From Copromyces sp. CBS 386.78 (taxonomy: Eukaryota > Ascomycota > Sordariomycetes > Sordariales > Sordariaceae): a stretch of 64,000 bases of DNA. The DNA is taken from the NCBI GenBank assembly GCA_030685235.1, contig MU839113.1, positions 62,001 to 126,000 on the forward strand, read 5' to 3'. Under the pieces are notes generated by a model. That model searched no databases, was not told the DNA's origin, and was given only the letters and a program-made list of their open reading frames with translations. The translations under genes were made by a program, and so were the position numbers. Of this stretch, positions 1 through 11,590 are shown piece by piece. The number at the start of each line of letters is the position of its first letter. Position 1 is the stretch's first letter.

Positions 1-3000
1 TAGCAATATATAAATTCTTTTATTATTTTTAATTTAGAATTATAACCGGGATCGACTTTAATTCCCCTCTTTCTTATTTTTTCTAAAAAGGTTTAGTTTA
101 CGATTTTATTTCCTTAAATATTTATTAATCTATTCCCCCGTACGGATATAAAAAATGTAATTTATATAAAATATTAATTTATAATTAATTATAAATCTTT
201 ATTAAATTAAGAGAGGTCGGTTATTAGGAATGCGGCTAAACTCTTAGGAGGGGTTAGTAAATACCCTTCTTCTTTATCCTTTAAATTTAAAATTATATTT
301 TAAAAATCCGACGACTTCTATATTAGTAGTATTAACGGGGGTTCCTCTAAAGACCTTTATAGATTTTCTAAACCCGTTTATAGATTTCGTATCCTAAATT
401 CCTCTTTTTCCTTTAATATATTCAATTCGTTTAAAAAGCCTTAGGCAATAGGGCTAGGAATTCCTTCTTTAATAGTATTAAACTAGAAGAGATTTACTTA
501 TATAATATTTATTTAGTAGAAATTTTTTAATTATATAGCTAATTCTTTAAAGGAGATATTAAATATATTATAGATTTCTTTAATGTTATTAGAGAATATT
601 TCGTTTTCGTTAAATATAATATTTTATATAATAATGATAGTATTCGTATATAGGTTCTAGATCCGGTAGATATTAGTTAATTAGTACCCTATTAAATATT
701 TAATTTATATACGGTCTTTAAATTTTATAATTTTATTCTACTTCTTTATTACTTCTATAGAGAGGGCGAAAACTTTATAATTATAAATTTTAAAGTATAT
801 AATAATTGGGGATAGATTTGCTAATAGAATAATGCTATTTTTAAATTAATAAAACGTTTTAAATCTCTCCTTAGGGGATTTCTAATAATATTCAACTTTA
901 AGAATTAAGTTATATAAATACGTAATTATTCTAATAATTTTTAACTACAATTTATAGGGTAAATTCATACCCGAATGTATTATTACCGTTTTAATTTTAA
1001 TTATACCCTCTAAATACTCTATACCGCCGTTTTAAATTTATATATAAAGTATTAAAAGTTCGATACTAATCCCTTTATTAGAGAACTAAGTAATAATCTT
1101 TTTATTATTCGTTATTTCGTTATTATATTTAACGATACGAAGTACTATCTAATATTTCGTTTATAAATTTATAAATAGGGATTCTAAATAGGCGATAATA
1201 GAATCCGCTTTTCAATTACCTAAGTAATATATTTAAATAAACTTAAATTATCGATTTATAACTACTATTAAATTTAAATACTCTATACTACCGAATTTTA
1301 CCTTCTTATATAAAAAGAAGTTAATAGTAAAATATAATCCGGGTCCTTCGAAATAATCCCGAACCTCCTTACGTACTTAACGCCTCAATTTGGCCTTTAT
1401 ATATAAATTACAATAGATTAAATCTAATTCCTTTAACCGAACGCTATATATTTATTCGGTAAATTTAATAAAAGTATTAGGGTTAGGGTAGTTAAATCGA
1501 AGATATTAGCGGAGAGGATCTCCTTCTTAGGGCTTTCGTTTAGAATAGTTAGAATACCGTATAGTAAAAAAGGATTTATTAAGGCTATTATTCTATAGGG
1601 GGATATATTTTAATATAAATTAATCATAATAAAAATAAATATTGTAAATTAGGGAATTTATAAAGCTAGAATGCAAATAATTATTTTTATAATCCTAGAA
1701 GATTTATTCCTCTTCGAATTTTCTTAAGGAGACGAAATTATAGGTTATATTTAGTATTAACGTAATATTAATAAGGTATAGATTACGACCCCCTTTATCG
1801 TTTTAGACTATTAATATAATATTATTATATTCCTTAATAAATATATATTTATTTTTAACCTATATATAGTTACTAGGGTTTACAAGATTTAAATCGTTAA
1901 ATCGACTAACTTTATTAAAAATATAGATTATTATACTTAAATTAAAGATCGCTAAATTTCTTAGTAAGTATATAGTATTGCGGTAATTTATAATAGGTAT
2001 TAAGAAATTACTTTTACTAATTCGGCGACTAAATTAATTCTTATTATCCTTATTCGTTTATTTAAAGCGGTTAATAGCTTTTTTAAGGTATTTATCTTTC
2101 TTCAAATTTACTTCTACCCGTCTCCGGATAGTAAGGGATTCGACCTAACTATCGAAAATTATCTATAACTTTATATAATAGTATTATTCTAATTTATAGT
2201 TGTAAAATTTATAGAGTTTATATAGTAGTCGGGGTTTCTTTAACGAAGGTAAAGACGAAGAGGAAGTAGTAGAAGTACGTTTATTCTTATTATTAATATT
2301 CTTTTTAAGAGTGGATTTCTTATTATTAATTTTTATTACTTCTCCCTATCCCTTTACTTTCGGGCTAGGTTATTTATCGTTATTAGGAACGTCCTCTTTA
2401 ACGGGCTTATTATTTAATATAACTACAAACGCTATATTTTTAAATAAGGGGGCGCAACCTTTTCCCTAAATAGTATTCGCTATTATTATATTACGAAAGT
2501 CTTTAATTACAATTCGGAAGGAAATTTGGAAATTAAAATCTTCTTCAATCTTTTTATTATATTAGAATTAATAAATTTCTACTTAACTATTATAAAGAGA
2601 AGATCTAATTATATTATAGAATTCTAGAAATTAGAAGTCGGGTTCGTTAGCGCTAGAGATCTGCCGAACGATATAGAGGGCTATAGCCGATTCCTATTAG
2701 AAAGTCCAATTAAATTAATTATAATTTCTTTTCGTAAAGGGTTTAAAAAAGTTAAAAAGGGTAGCTCTAATAAGTTTTTTAACTTTATAATTGTTAAAGG
2801 AAGCGGATTTAGAGAAGTTATTATACTATTTATATAATTTAATATATTGAATAAAATTAGTTTTATAATATTAATTTTTAATAATTTCGGTTATTTATCG
2901 ATTTAGCGTAATCTTTTTAATACTTAAGTCCGAAAGGGCTTTAATTTTAATATACTAATTTTATTTCTCAGTTATATAATTATAATAATTGTACTTATAA

Positions 3001-3365
3001 AAGAAGTTATAGATCCGCGCCGTATTAGAAAATTCTCGTTCTCTAATTTTATATTCGGCGGGGGTCTCCCTTTTAAAAGGTACGCCCTAATAATTAACGA
3101 TATTAAGTTCTTTTAAGTTAATAAGCTAAGGTATATAGTTCGTTAGGTCGATATATTTTTAGAGGCCGAGATCTTGGGCTTAAGAGATGAAGGCATTTTC
3201 TTACGCGGGCTAATTCTTAGGTATATTAAATATAATATTATTATTAAATTTAATTGTAAATAAAGATATTATTATTTCGGTTTTCAGGTTATTAAATCGC
3301 TAGCGATAGTTTTAAACGATTAAATTAATAAGACTCTTAATTATAATAATATAGGTTTAAAAGTA
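1..3365. repeat. RIP-degraded AT-rich repeat, truncated by the window start
   Basis: The sequence is overwhelmingly A+T with very high TpA content and no open frame of useful length on either strand. It changes abruptly to ordinary GC-rich sequence near 3365. This is the signature of repeat-induced point mutation in Neurospora-type fungi. Some stretches, for example near 990-1050 and 740-800, faintly resemble stretches of the second AT-rich block near 16200-16260 and 15960-16020, so both may derive from retroelements, but no terminal repeat or protein motif survives that I can name. Element class is therefore undetermined. Confidence 0.75.
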
Positions 3366-4086
3366 GGGGGTTCAATGTAGCTATATTGTGTTCTATTGTG
3401 CTGATTTGCACCTGGCTCGATATCTGGCATCTGGTATAAATCCCGCAGCTAATCCGCTCCTCCGAAATCCCGTGACTGTGCACGTGCATATCCCCTGCCG
3501 TTTGATAGGTTGAGCTTTATTCACAACGACGTCCATATGGATACTGTACCTCTATGTACATAAACGCATATTGCGGCTAGTGTCATATCTAAGCATGCTG
3601 TTCGACCCTGCAAGTGGAAGTTCGACGCACGGCGCTTCCAGAGACCGGCGCTTCCCATTTCTTGCATCTGGGGCAGCCTTCCCCAGAGGTTCCGCTAGCG
3701 ATCCCGCCAGCCCGTGGCCCCCCCGCCGTCTCGCTTCCCGCCTTGACACTCCAGAACACCTAAACCTTCTAGAGGACACGACATCATCACCCACCGGCAT
3801 CTTGATTTATCAACCTCACCTTCCACGCTCTCTTTCTTCGGACTAGGCGGTATCATATAGTTCATCGAGACGTATCCCGTCAAAATATTGTTTTCTCTCA
3901 AATCCGATTCCAAGTGTTGTCGTCGTCGTTGACCCTATTGGAGACGATAACCGATTCACACCAGCCGTGCTAGCGACGCCGCTATCGTCTATAGCATTCC
4001 GGCCCTGGCATACAGACAGGACCCGCCAAGCATCCGATAACGAATCAACACACCACTGAGCAGTTGCTGCTCTGCGAACATTCACC
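3366..4086. other. intergenic region upstream of the derlin gene
   Basis: Normal-composition DNA lies between the RIP block and the derlin start. It should contain the promoter and 5' leader of the gene at 4087. The short open frames here have no recognisable protein features. No clear TATA box or RNA gene was seen. Confidence 0.5.
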
Positions 4087-5018
4087 ATGGACCAAATGAT
4101 CGGTGGCGGTGGAGGTGGTGGCGATGCCGGGCGCTTCCCGCTCGAGACGTGGTTCTGGGAGATGCCCATCTGCACAAGGTGGTGGACGACGGCAACGGTG
4201 CTCATGAGTGGCATGGTTCAGTGCGAGTTGATCACTCCGTTCCAGCTCTTCTATAGCTACCGCGCCGTCTTTTTCAAGTCGCAGGTTTGTGGTCTTCCAT
4301 CATCATCATCTTCTTCGTTATGCGTACCTTGTACTGTCTACGAGACGAAGTGATGGCTAACATGGTGGTTGTTCGTGTTTAGTACTGGCGACTACTTACC
4401 ACATTCCTCTACTTCGGGCCCTTCTCCCTCGACCTTCTCTTCCACGTCTACTTCCTGCAACGATATTCCCGACTGCTCGAAGAGTCCGCAGGCCGATCAC
4501 CAGCGCACTTCTCGTGGCTGTTACTCTACGCCATGGTGTTCCTCCTGATCCTGTCCCCGCTCGTGTCGATGCCATTCCTGGGCCATCCGCTTTCGTCGAC
4601 GCTTGTTTACATCTGGTCTCGCCGTAACCCAGACACCAGGCTTAGCTTTCTTGGGTTGCTGGTGTTCAGCGCACCCTACTTGCCGTGGGTCCTTATGGCG
4701 TTCAGCTTGACCCTCCACGGCACAGTTCCTAAGGATGAGTTGATGGGTGTGGTTATCGGTCATATCTGGTACTTTTTCACCGACGTGTATCCTCCTCTTC
4801 ATGGCGGCTCAAGACCCCTTGACCCGCCCATGTGGTGGCGTCGTATCTTTGGTGTGTGGAATTTTCTTTTCCTTGTGTGGCTTGCGGTTTTGGTTAAGGA
4901 TTTATGTACTAACGACCATGTTACAGAGGGCCGACCGCGCGAGGAGACTACGGATGGTATCAACAACGAGATCGCAGTTGCTGGCGCCCCCGAAGTTGCG
5001 CCGCCCGAGGTTCGCTAA
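4087..5018 (+). CDS. Derlin (Der1/Dfm1 family) ER-associated degradation membrane protein
   Basis: Derlins are multi-span ER membrane proteins of the rhomboid pseudoprotease group that help retrotranslocate misfolded proteins for degradation. My model is join(4087..4284, 4383..4851, 4927..5018), 252 residues. After a glycine run the N-terminus carries the family block PLETWFWEMPICTRWW, then FKSQYWRLLTTFLYFGPFS across the first splice, and the conserved GHIWYFFTDVYP near residues 185-200. Hydrophobic segments alternate as in derlins. Intron 1 (4285-4382) has a gctaac branch and tttag acceptor. Intron 2 (4852-4926) has a perfect tactaac and ttacag; because it is a multiple of three and open, retention would also be translatable, so the C-terminal boundary is less certain. 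The tail after the intron is acidic. The start ATG sits in a good CACCATGG context. The gene converges on the dioxygenase gene at 5979. Confidence 0.88.
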
Positions 5019-5521
5019 CGCGTAGGGTGGAGTGAGGGAGTCGATTGTATCATCAAGAACATGGGTCATCAGGGCATGACAGGTTCGGTCGTGCGAATCT
5101 ACTAACATTATACTTTATATGGAGGATACCAGGCGTTTTTAGGTAAATTTGCGATCAGTACCCAAGGCAGTCATTCACTTTTGGCACAAAAGCCGTGACC
5201 TTCATGCATGCGGTCTCGAACGTTTCGTTCCGGATACTCATGTGATTTTCCAACAGAAACAGCAAAACCAAGTCCGGAGCGAAGGTCGCCTGATGGAAGC
5301 TTAGGTAGCGGCCAGTTGGTATGGCGGAAATGGAATCAACAGAACGGCCGCTCACACCAAACATCCGTTCATAGGTGTTGTAGATGTTTATCATGCATTT
5401 GGGTATAGATATGTGTCGCTTAACCAAATAGCAAACTCATCGAGCGTATGGTCTGCATTCCTTCTTCCAAGTTGTGATGGCTTAAGAGGTCATGAGAGGC
5501 TATGTTCACCCCCTTTTGACT
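5019..5521. other. 3' flank of the derlin gene
   Basis: About 500 bp without a supportable gene lie between the derlin stop and the hAT-type element. It presumably holds the derlin 3' UTR and terminator. Nothing else was recognised. Confidence 0.45.
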
Positions 5522-5529
5522 CCTCCTAC

Positions 5530-5959
5530 TAGTGATGGCACGGAAATTCTTTCAACGGGAAATGTAAGGAAAAGAAAGGAAAAAGAATGAAAGAAACCCT
5601 AAAATTTCCGCCAAGATTTCAGCACGTGACCACAAATGTGGAGTAACAAAAAGTTCTTGGTGTAATCTGGGTGCAAATCTGTTGATTTTGACCGATATCT
5701 TCAGAGTGTGCTGAGCGGGTTTACCGTCGGCGCGCGAGCGCATTTCCAGTACGAATTGGCGATAGACCACCTCGTTTCGAATAGGAGGCATCGTGAGGTT
5801 ATTGCGAGAGCTTTAACGATTCCGGCGCATTCGTTATCGTGAGATTCGATTGATGGTTGGGGGGTGCACGGATTACTTTCACTAGCGGTAATTTCTGAAT
5901 TTCCATATTTCTGAAAAATTATGAAAGAATCCTAAAATTTCGGAAATTAACCATCACTA
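5530..5959. mobile_element. hAT-type MITE with 8-bp target duplication
   Basis: A 430-bp block begins TAGTGATGG and ends with its exact inverse CCATCACTA. It is flanked on both sides by the same 8 bp, cctcctac (5522-5529 and 5960-5967). Further inside, the ends share inverted and direct subterminal motifs (GGAAATT near 5541; a TAAAATTTCSG motif at about 5599 and 5933). An 8-bp duplication and a TAGTG terminus are typical of the hAT superfamily. There is no transposase reading frame, so it is a non-autonomous (MITE-like) copy. It lies 11 bp beyond the stop codon of the dioxygenase gene, that is, in its 3' untranslated region. Subfamily is unknown. Confidence 0.82.
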
Positions 5960-5978
5960 CCTCCTACGCCTATCCAGC

Positions 5979-6688
5979 TTAGGCCTTGATGAACTGAGTG
6001 ACATACTCCTGGCGGTAGGGGTTCTCGTCAAGGCCCTCGGTGCGGTTCAAAGGCGTCCACTTGGGCTCCTCCTTGAACAGACGCATAGCCTGGATATACT
6101 TTAAGCCAGAAAAGTGACGTGTCAGTTTTCCAGCCGAACTTGCAATAAAGGAGTGGGATAAACATACATCCGTCTCATCAGTAGTAAACCGATGATAAAT
6201 GCCCGCAGGCAGGATGATCAGATCATCCTTGACGAGCTTGATGCGAATCCACTCGTCCCCTTCGTTGCGCACGTCAAAGTACCCCGCGCCGTCGCGGATG
6301 TACCGGATCTCCTCGTCCTCGTGCAGGTGCTCGTCGAAGAATTGCTTGACCTTGGTCTCGTAGATGGCCCCCATCTTCTCGGGCGAGATGGTGATCTCGT
6401 CCCGGTTCTTGTAGCCCCGCTCGGAGGCGAGCGCGTTCACGCCCGAAAGTTCAGGGATCCGGAAGTACAGCACGCCGACCCTTTCCAGGTCGGAGACGGT
6501 CACTTCGCGGCCGGAGTCGTGGGGGAGGCGTTGGTCGCCCTGGTTACGGGGTGGTTAGTTGGTTGACACTTGCCCCTGGGTGGGGGAAGGTTTCTTATGA
6601 TGAGGAACCATGCAGGGAAGTGAGTTCAATGGATGGGTCCAAAGTAAAAGTAACTTACAGGGAGGTTGTCATAGAAGTAGGCCTTCAT
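5979..6688 (-). CDS. adi1: Acireductone dioxygenase (methionine salvage)
   Basis: This cupin metalloenzyme oxidises acireductone to the 2-oxo acid precursor of methionine. My model is complement(join(5979..6098, 6168..6539, 6659..6688)), 173 residues, close to the usual 175-180. The first exon encodes only [10 protein letters not shown], the typical family start, spliced over a 119-bp intron to [10 protein letters not shown]. The metal site HxHxxxE is present (His81, His83, Glu87 in [12 protein letters not shown]), with the fourth ligand His126 in GIYHRF. The second intron (6099-6167) has GTATGT. The protein is complete, with all four ligands, so it is probably active. Its 3' end abuts a hAT-type MITE, so its polyadenylation site may lie inside the transposon. 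Neighbours are unrelated. Confidence 0.93.
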
Positions 6689-7910
6689 TTTGGGCTATTT
6701 TGCAGTTTTGATGGCGAGTGTCTGTTTCTGGAACTCTTTGTAATCAATGAGACGACGCCCGCGGGGTTTTGTTAGGTGTGTCGTTGTGAAGCGCGGTATG
6801 GAGAAATATTGTGGGGCTTTTGCCGTCTTGACAGTTCGGTGGAATCAAGAAAGTTGGAGTTGGGTCAGGGATGATGAGCTTAAATGTGATACGGTACCTC
6901 TATGTATAGGTAGACTACATGTATAGAGTTCTTCGCTCTTCTTATCAGATGAAGCCTATTTGAAATCGCCGCCATGAACGGACAAGTTTTCGGTCGTAAC
7001 CGGCCGGGTTGCATCACACCATGTCCACAATGTTTTATCACCAAAAAGCGGGTGACGTAGTACCTTACCTATGGAGGGGTTTTTCTTTGGTGAGATGCCC
7101 TGCTGTATGAAAATTGCGCCATCGCCCCCGATACAACGATTCGCTCGTTCGGCGGCACTTGATCGCCCGGCTCGGCTTCACATCACGGAAAGGCCGTTTT
7201 AGGGCTATTCAGGGGTAGTAAACATTGAAACTGCGCTCCATTTGCTACACAGGCGGGGGTTGCTGTGCTGCTGCCAGGTCGGTGCTCTTATCCCGACTCG
7301 CGCTCATTGCGGAGCGTATCCAAATGAGCCTTATCAGTGCAGCAGGTGAGGATATCGGTATAGCCACCTTGGTAGCAAGCATGAAGATAACTGAGAGATA
7401 GCTGCTTCAACAAAAGTAATGCAGTTTAGCAAGACCGCGCGGGACAGACTTCTTTGATAGCATCAATCAGTTTGCGACCGGTATCATGTTACACAGTAAA
7501 GGCATGTATCGGCAAGAAACAACACGCCAGACATCACCTTAGGCGCGCGAATGCTTCTATCGGGCCACGATGCAGCAAATGCACTTACTGGGGTCTGACT
7601 AACAAACTTCCGTGCCCCGTGAAACCCGATCTCATGAGGGCTTCATGACACTTCATGTTTTCATCGTTAAACTCAACTAAGCTTTATCCACAATATCTCG
7701 GCCCTTGGCTCGGTCATTCTATCACTACTTCTCCCTCTGGTCGTGACAATGACATGAGATCCGACAAAGCGGGCGTTTGTCGTATCGCACATTGTACCGT
7801 CGGCATCGCCACTTGTCATCACTACGCTTCAATAGCGATCTTTACTTGAGCCTGTTAGCATCTCAAGAGACATTAGATTCAAAACCACGGCCATTCAGAT
7901 CACCTTTCAA
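6689..7910. other. divergent intergenic region
   Basis: This 1.2-kb region separates the dioxygenase (leftward) from the dehydrogenase (rightward) and must contain both promoters. Small open frames exist but show no family features or splice continuity. I saw no RNA gene. Confidence 0.5.
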
Positions 7911-9089
7911 ATGGAGCATAAAACCCCAAGCATCGCCGGGAGTGAAACCCCCAGTAAAAAGGGGAAGGTCGCACTCCCAGCGAGTTGCGATCCTCCACAG
8001 CCCGGCGCACCACAAAAGGCCCTAGTCTGGATCGTAAGAAGCTGCCCTCATCCAACCCCCTGACCTCAACCCTATACTACTCCCTTCAACCCCTCACGTA
8101 ACTGACACTTGGGACAGATATTCGGCGGCACCGGCCAAATGGGCCGCTCCCTAGTCAAGAGCTGTCTCAACCACGGCGACTCTGTCACCGTCGTAGGCCG
8201 CATCTTCGAGTCCACGCCCGAGCAGATGGCACAAGCGCACATGCACCACCCGCAAGCGGAGAACGCCTTCGGCACCCTCTGCGACGTGCGCGACTACGCC
8301 TCGGTCAACCGGGTCATCGACCAAACCCTCGACCGGTTCGGGCGCATCGACTGCATCGCCAACTGCTCCGGCTACGGCGTCATCGGCGCGTGCGAGGACC
8401 AAGACGAGCACGAGATCCGCAACCAGTTCGAGACCAACTTCATGGGCACCGTGCACATCATCCATGCCAGCCTGCCCTATTTCCGCGAACAGGGCGCGGG
8501 AAGGTACATCATTTTCAGTTCTACTTCGGGTGCTCTGGGCGTGCCCGGTTTGGGACCCTATTGCGCGACCAAGTATGCGGTGGAGGGCCTGATCGAGGCC
8601 ATGTTATACGAGGTCGACGCATTCAATATCAAGGCCACGCTTGTCGAACCGGGCTTGGTACGCAGAGACGAGGCGGACACGTCCATGGTGCCACGCTGGG
8701 GCCACTTTCTCATCAAACCCGCCAGCGAGCCTTACTCGCACGCGACGTCGCCGGCGCTGCACGCGAAGAGGATGGTGCAGTGGCTGGGCGACAAGCAGCC
8801 GACTAGTGCCCAGAAGTGCGCGGACTTGGTGTGGCAGTTGGGTCATTGCTCGTACCCGCCGCTGAGGCTGCTGCTGGGTAGTTATGCTATTGAGAGTATC
8901 CGAGACCGGTTAAGGTCGGTGACGGAGGAGCTGGAGGATTGGAAGCATCTGCATTTTCCGGTGGCGCCGGAGGCGGGCGAGAATAGGGGCGAGGGCGAGG
9001 GCGAAAACAGAGGGGGCGAGATGGGCGACAGAGACCAGGATATGGAGATGGAGGTTGAGGAGACGAGCCCTACTAGCAACAGGGAGTAA
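7911..9089 (+). CDS. Short-chain dehydrogenase/reductase (SDR)
   Basis: NAD(P)-dependent oxidoreductase of unknown substrate. Model: join(7911..8033, 8118..9089), 364 residues. Exon 1 supplies the N-terminus ending in KALVWI, and a GTAAGA...gggacag intron (8034-8117) joins it to IFGGTGQMGRSL, restoring the first beta strand and nucleotide loop. The catalytic pair is Tyr189 and Lys193 in PYCATK, with a serine in IIFSSTS just before, and NCSGYG at about 123-128 replaces the usual NNAG. The product motif VEPGLVR follows. The nucleotide loop reads GGTGQMG, fitting GxxGxxG (extended/atypical SDR) rather than the classical TGxxxGxG, although the rest looks classical. The last 35 residues are Glu/Gly/Arg-rich low complexity. 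The first 35 residues are polar and probably not part of the fold. Substrate cannot be predicted. Confidence 0.85.
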
Positions 9090-9832
9090 GTACGGTTTCG
9101 ATAATGACAGGCGCCTTCACAAATATCGGACGACAAGACCTGGACCCTTCCCGCCTGGCCCCGAGCCTGTGTTGCAGCCTGCAGACACTGCACCATATAA
9201 GGACCCTTATCCGACCCCTCTACCACAACGCGGGCCCACACCCAGTGCATGGCGCAGTGGTTCCATGTCCCGTTGATGAAAACATTGCCGGGTGCGTCGG
9301 TATCCCGAGGTACAGTTTTCGTACGTCGCTGACTGGAGGATTGAGGTTCGTTCCGCAAGCTCAACAGGGCGACTTAGCTTTTTGCAAACTTTTATCGAAT
9401 AGCAGGATGGCTGGGGATGTGGGAAATGGGATGTTTGCATTTTTCTTTCGCTTTTGGGGATTTAAAAGGGGTGGTTTTGGTTGTCGCAGGAGGGGGGGGG
9501 AAGATGCGCATCATCGTCCGTCACAGGAACACAACACGACGGAGACGCGCTACGTAGACACGGCACTGAAGGATTCTAGGTCTAGGTCAGAACGCAGTCG
9601 GGGGACCAACAGCTTGATATATTGAATTCGAACGAATACCCGCTCCTCCTAGCCAGTTTCCTCGTGGAGTGCATCTCGCTTCTCAATCCGCTTCCTCTAT
9701 CTGACCGTGAATGCATGCTATCATATCCGTAAACCCATTGCCCTCTCTCCCAACCTTACATCCCCTAGCCACGCACTCTCCATCTATCCCTTACCCTCCC
9801 TACCAATCCATCGTTGTCATTTCTTGAACTTC
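9090..9832. other. convergent intergenic region
   Basis: About 740 bp lie between the stop of the dehydrogenase and the stop of the charged coiled-coil gene on the opposite strand. It contains a poly-G run near 9491-9500 and CT-rich sequence near 9740-9800. No gene was supported. Confidence 0.45.
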
Positions 9833-10331
9833 TCACCAGCCTCCGTTCGCCCCGTTCATAGCTTCACCAATCTCACCACTCTGAACCCCCTCCTCGCCAG
9901 CTTCTTCCCCGATGACTTCCCCAATGGCTTCCGCACCACAGACTTCATCAGTACCCCCACTGGCGTTGTTCCCGTTGCCGTTAAGTGCCAGTGTTTCGAC
10001 CTGTCCATTCAATTGCTGCTGCTCCTCAGCGGCCTCGGCCTTGGCTTTCTTCTTCTTCTGCGCCTCGGCCGTATTCTTCTTCACCTCTTCGATCCTCTCC
10101 TTGTGCTCCTCGGCCTTCTTCTTCCACTCCTCCTCCTCGGCCTTCTTCTCCAGCTCTTCATCGGCTTTCCCTCTCATACTCCTCCCTTTGCCTTCTTATC
10201 TCCGCGTCCCACTCGCGTTTTATTATCTTGGTTATCAGCAGCGTGACAGATCTCCGAAGCTTCACGTATTTTCTACGGGGGAGATACTGACCGTTGGGTG
10301 TATACCTTTCAGGGGAACGCCTGCCGTCCAT
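9833..10331 (-). CDS. small highly charged coiled-coil protein, function unknown
   Basis: I do not recognise a family. The long exon (9833..10194) encodes a dense Lys/Glu helix-forming stretch (EELEKKAEEEEWKKKAEEHK and onward) of about 55 residues, followed by an Asn/Gly and Glu/Gly-rich tail ending GANGGW. The reading frame closes just upstream of its first internal methionine, so I add a first exon at 10292..10331 (starting MDGRRSPERYTPN), joined by an intron 10195-10291 with GTCAGT donor, a gctgataac branch and a taag acceptor. That gives about 133 residues. The 5' exon is less certain than the main exon: the branch-to-acceptor distance is long for this genome. Translation could instead start at 10177. 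Charge and length suggest a structural or RNA-associated role, but that is a guess. Confidence 0.5.
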
Positions 10332-10392
10332 TTTGTTGATTTGATGGATGGATGGGAGGAGAACGATGAGTTGAGCTGACTGGCGCCAGTGG

Positions 10393-10555
10393 TGGTGTGG
10401 TGTCGATAAACGAGGATAAGCTCATTAATCCGTTGATATCTGCTGATATGGGAGGAGAAGATCAGTTGACATGCGCTCGTTGTGGCGTGGTGTCGACAAG
10501 AGCATAGCTAAGCTGGTTAATCGGTTGATAGGTATCTGCTGATATGGGAGGAGAA
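10393..10555. repeat. imperfect direct duplication, period about 90-96 bp
   Basis: Two copies of a block containing TGGTGTCGA, TTAATC.GTTGATA and CTGCTGATATGGGAGGAGAAGA occur about 90 to 96 bp apart. The second copy has small insertions. The repeat lies in the presumed promoter or leader of the coiled-coil gene on the minus strand. Confidence 0.7.
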
Positions 10556-11590
10556 GAAGAGATGATCTGACGATTGAGTGAGGGCAGTTCCAAGAGGTCT
10601 ATAGTTGCTGGGTTGACAATGCTGATGTGAACGCAAGATTTGAAGTTTTAGGTAGTTCCGCGTCTGTTTCCGGGTCACGACGGTCGCTTGTCTTCGTTTG
10701 TCTGGATATGACTCCGTTGTGGTGATGGTTTGCAAGTGGTGAATGAGTATAGTATTGGAAAAGGAACGGTGATGTCGTCGGACTTTGGTCACTAACAGAG
10801 ACGAGGTGATATGAATGATGAGAGAAGTATGCTTGATCGGTAGCGTGGAGGCGAGAAGAGAAGAGAAAATGGCGGGCCAGGGTAGATTTAAATACTTTAC
10901 TGGCGAAACGGAAAATCGGGAGTGGGATGCATCTTCCATTCACGTTGCGAGTCACAAATATTGGACTATTAATATTGTATTGGACGAGGCAGCGACCCAT
11001 GGGTTCGTAGTTGTTTACACGCTCTCAGTATGTTGGTAATGCTTTCCTGTTCGCGTTTCGACACCACGTCTATCACCACATAGTCTACTATGTTCCTTCC
11101 CAGCAATGCTTTTGCACCTCGCCATGGTGCTTCTGGTCTTGCCGGTATCAAGACTCGGTCTCAGTATAGGTGCCTCATATGGCTGGTGCGAATCGTTCGT
11201 GGCAATGGTATCGACTGGAGCTCTTCTTGATTCCTTCCCACATCGAAGTATCGCGTAGCATCCAGACCATCAGATTGTGGCCGCCATGTTGACCCAAAGT
11301 GGGTAGCATACTACACGGGGTTCACGAGGCAACCACCCCGGGTCTGACACGTCCATTCGTTTGCTTGTGTGACTCGCCACCCTTATGTTCTTGCTGAGTA
11401 TTTGCTTACACGCCGTGGAATATCAGCGTCATCCGCAAAAAACTTATCTCCGCGCTTTGTTGCGTGTCCTCGGCGAGCCGGATTTTTGAGGCCCTGCCGT
11501 TTGGTGAACAATGGGAGGAAGCACTTGAGATGTATCAGAACCCTTCACACCAGCCGGAGTCTTATGCTCACCAGAGCATTCCAGAACAGA

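Noticed and set aside
10517..11000. Two overlapping minus-strand frames (133 and 140 codons)
   Set aside because: Low-complexity Ser/His/Thr translations, mutually overlapping, with no splice continuity or family features.
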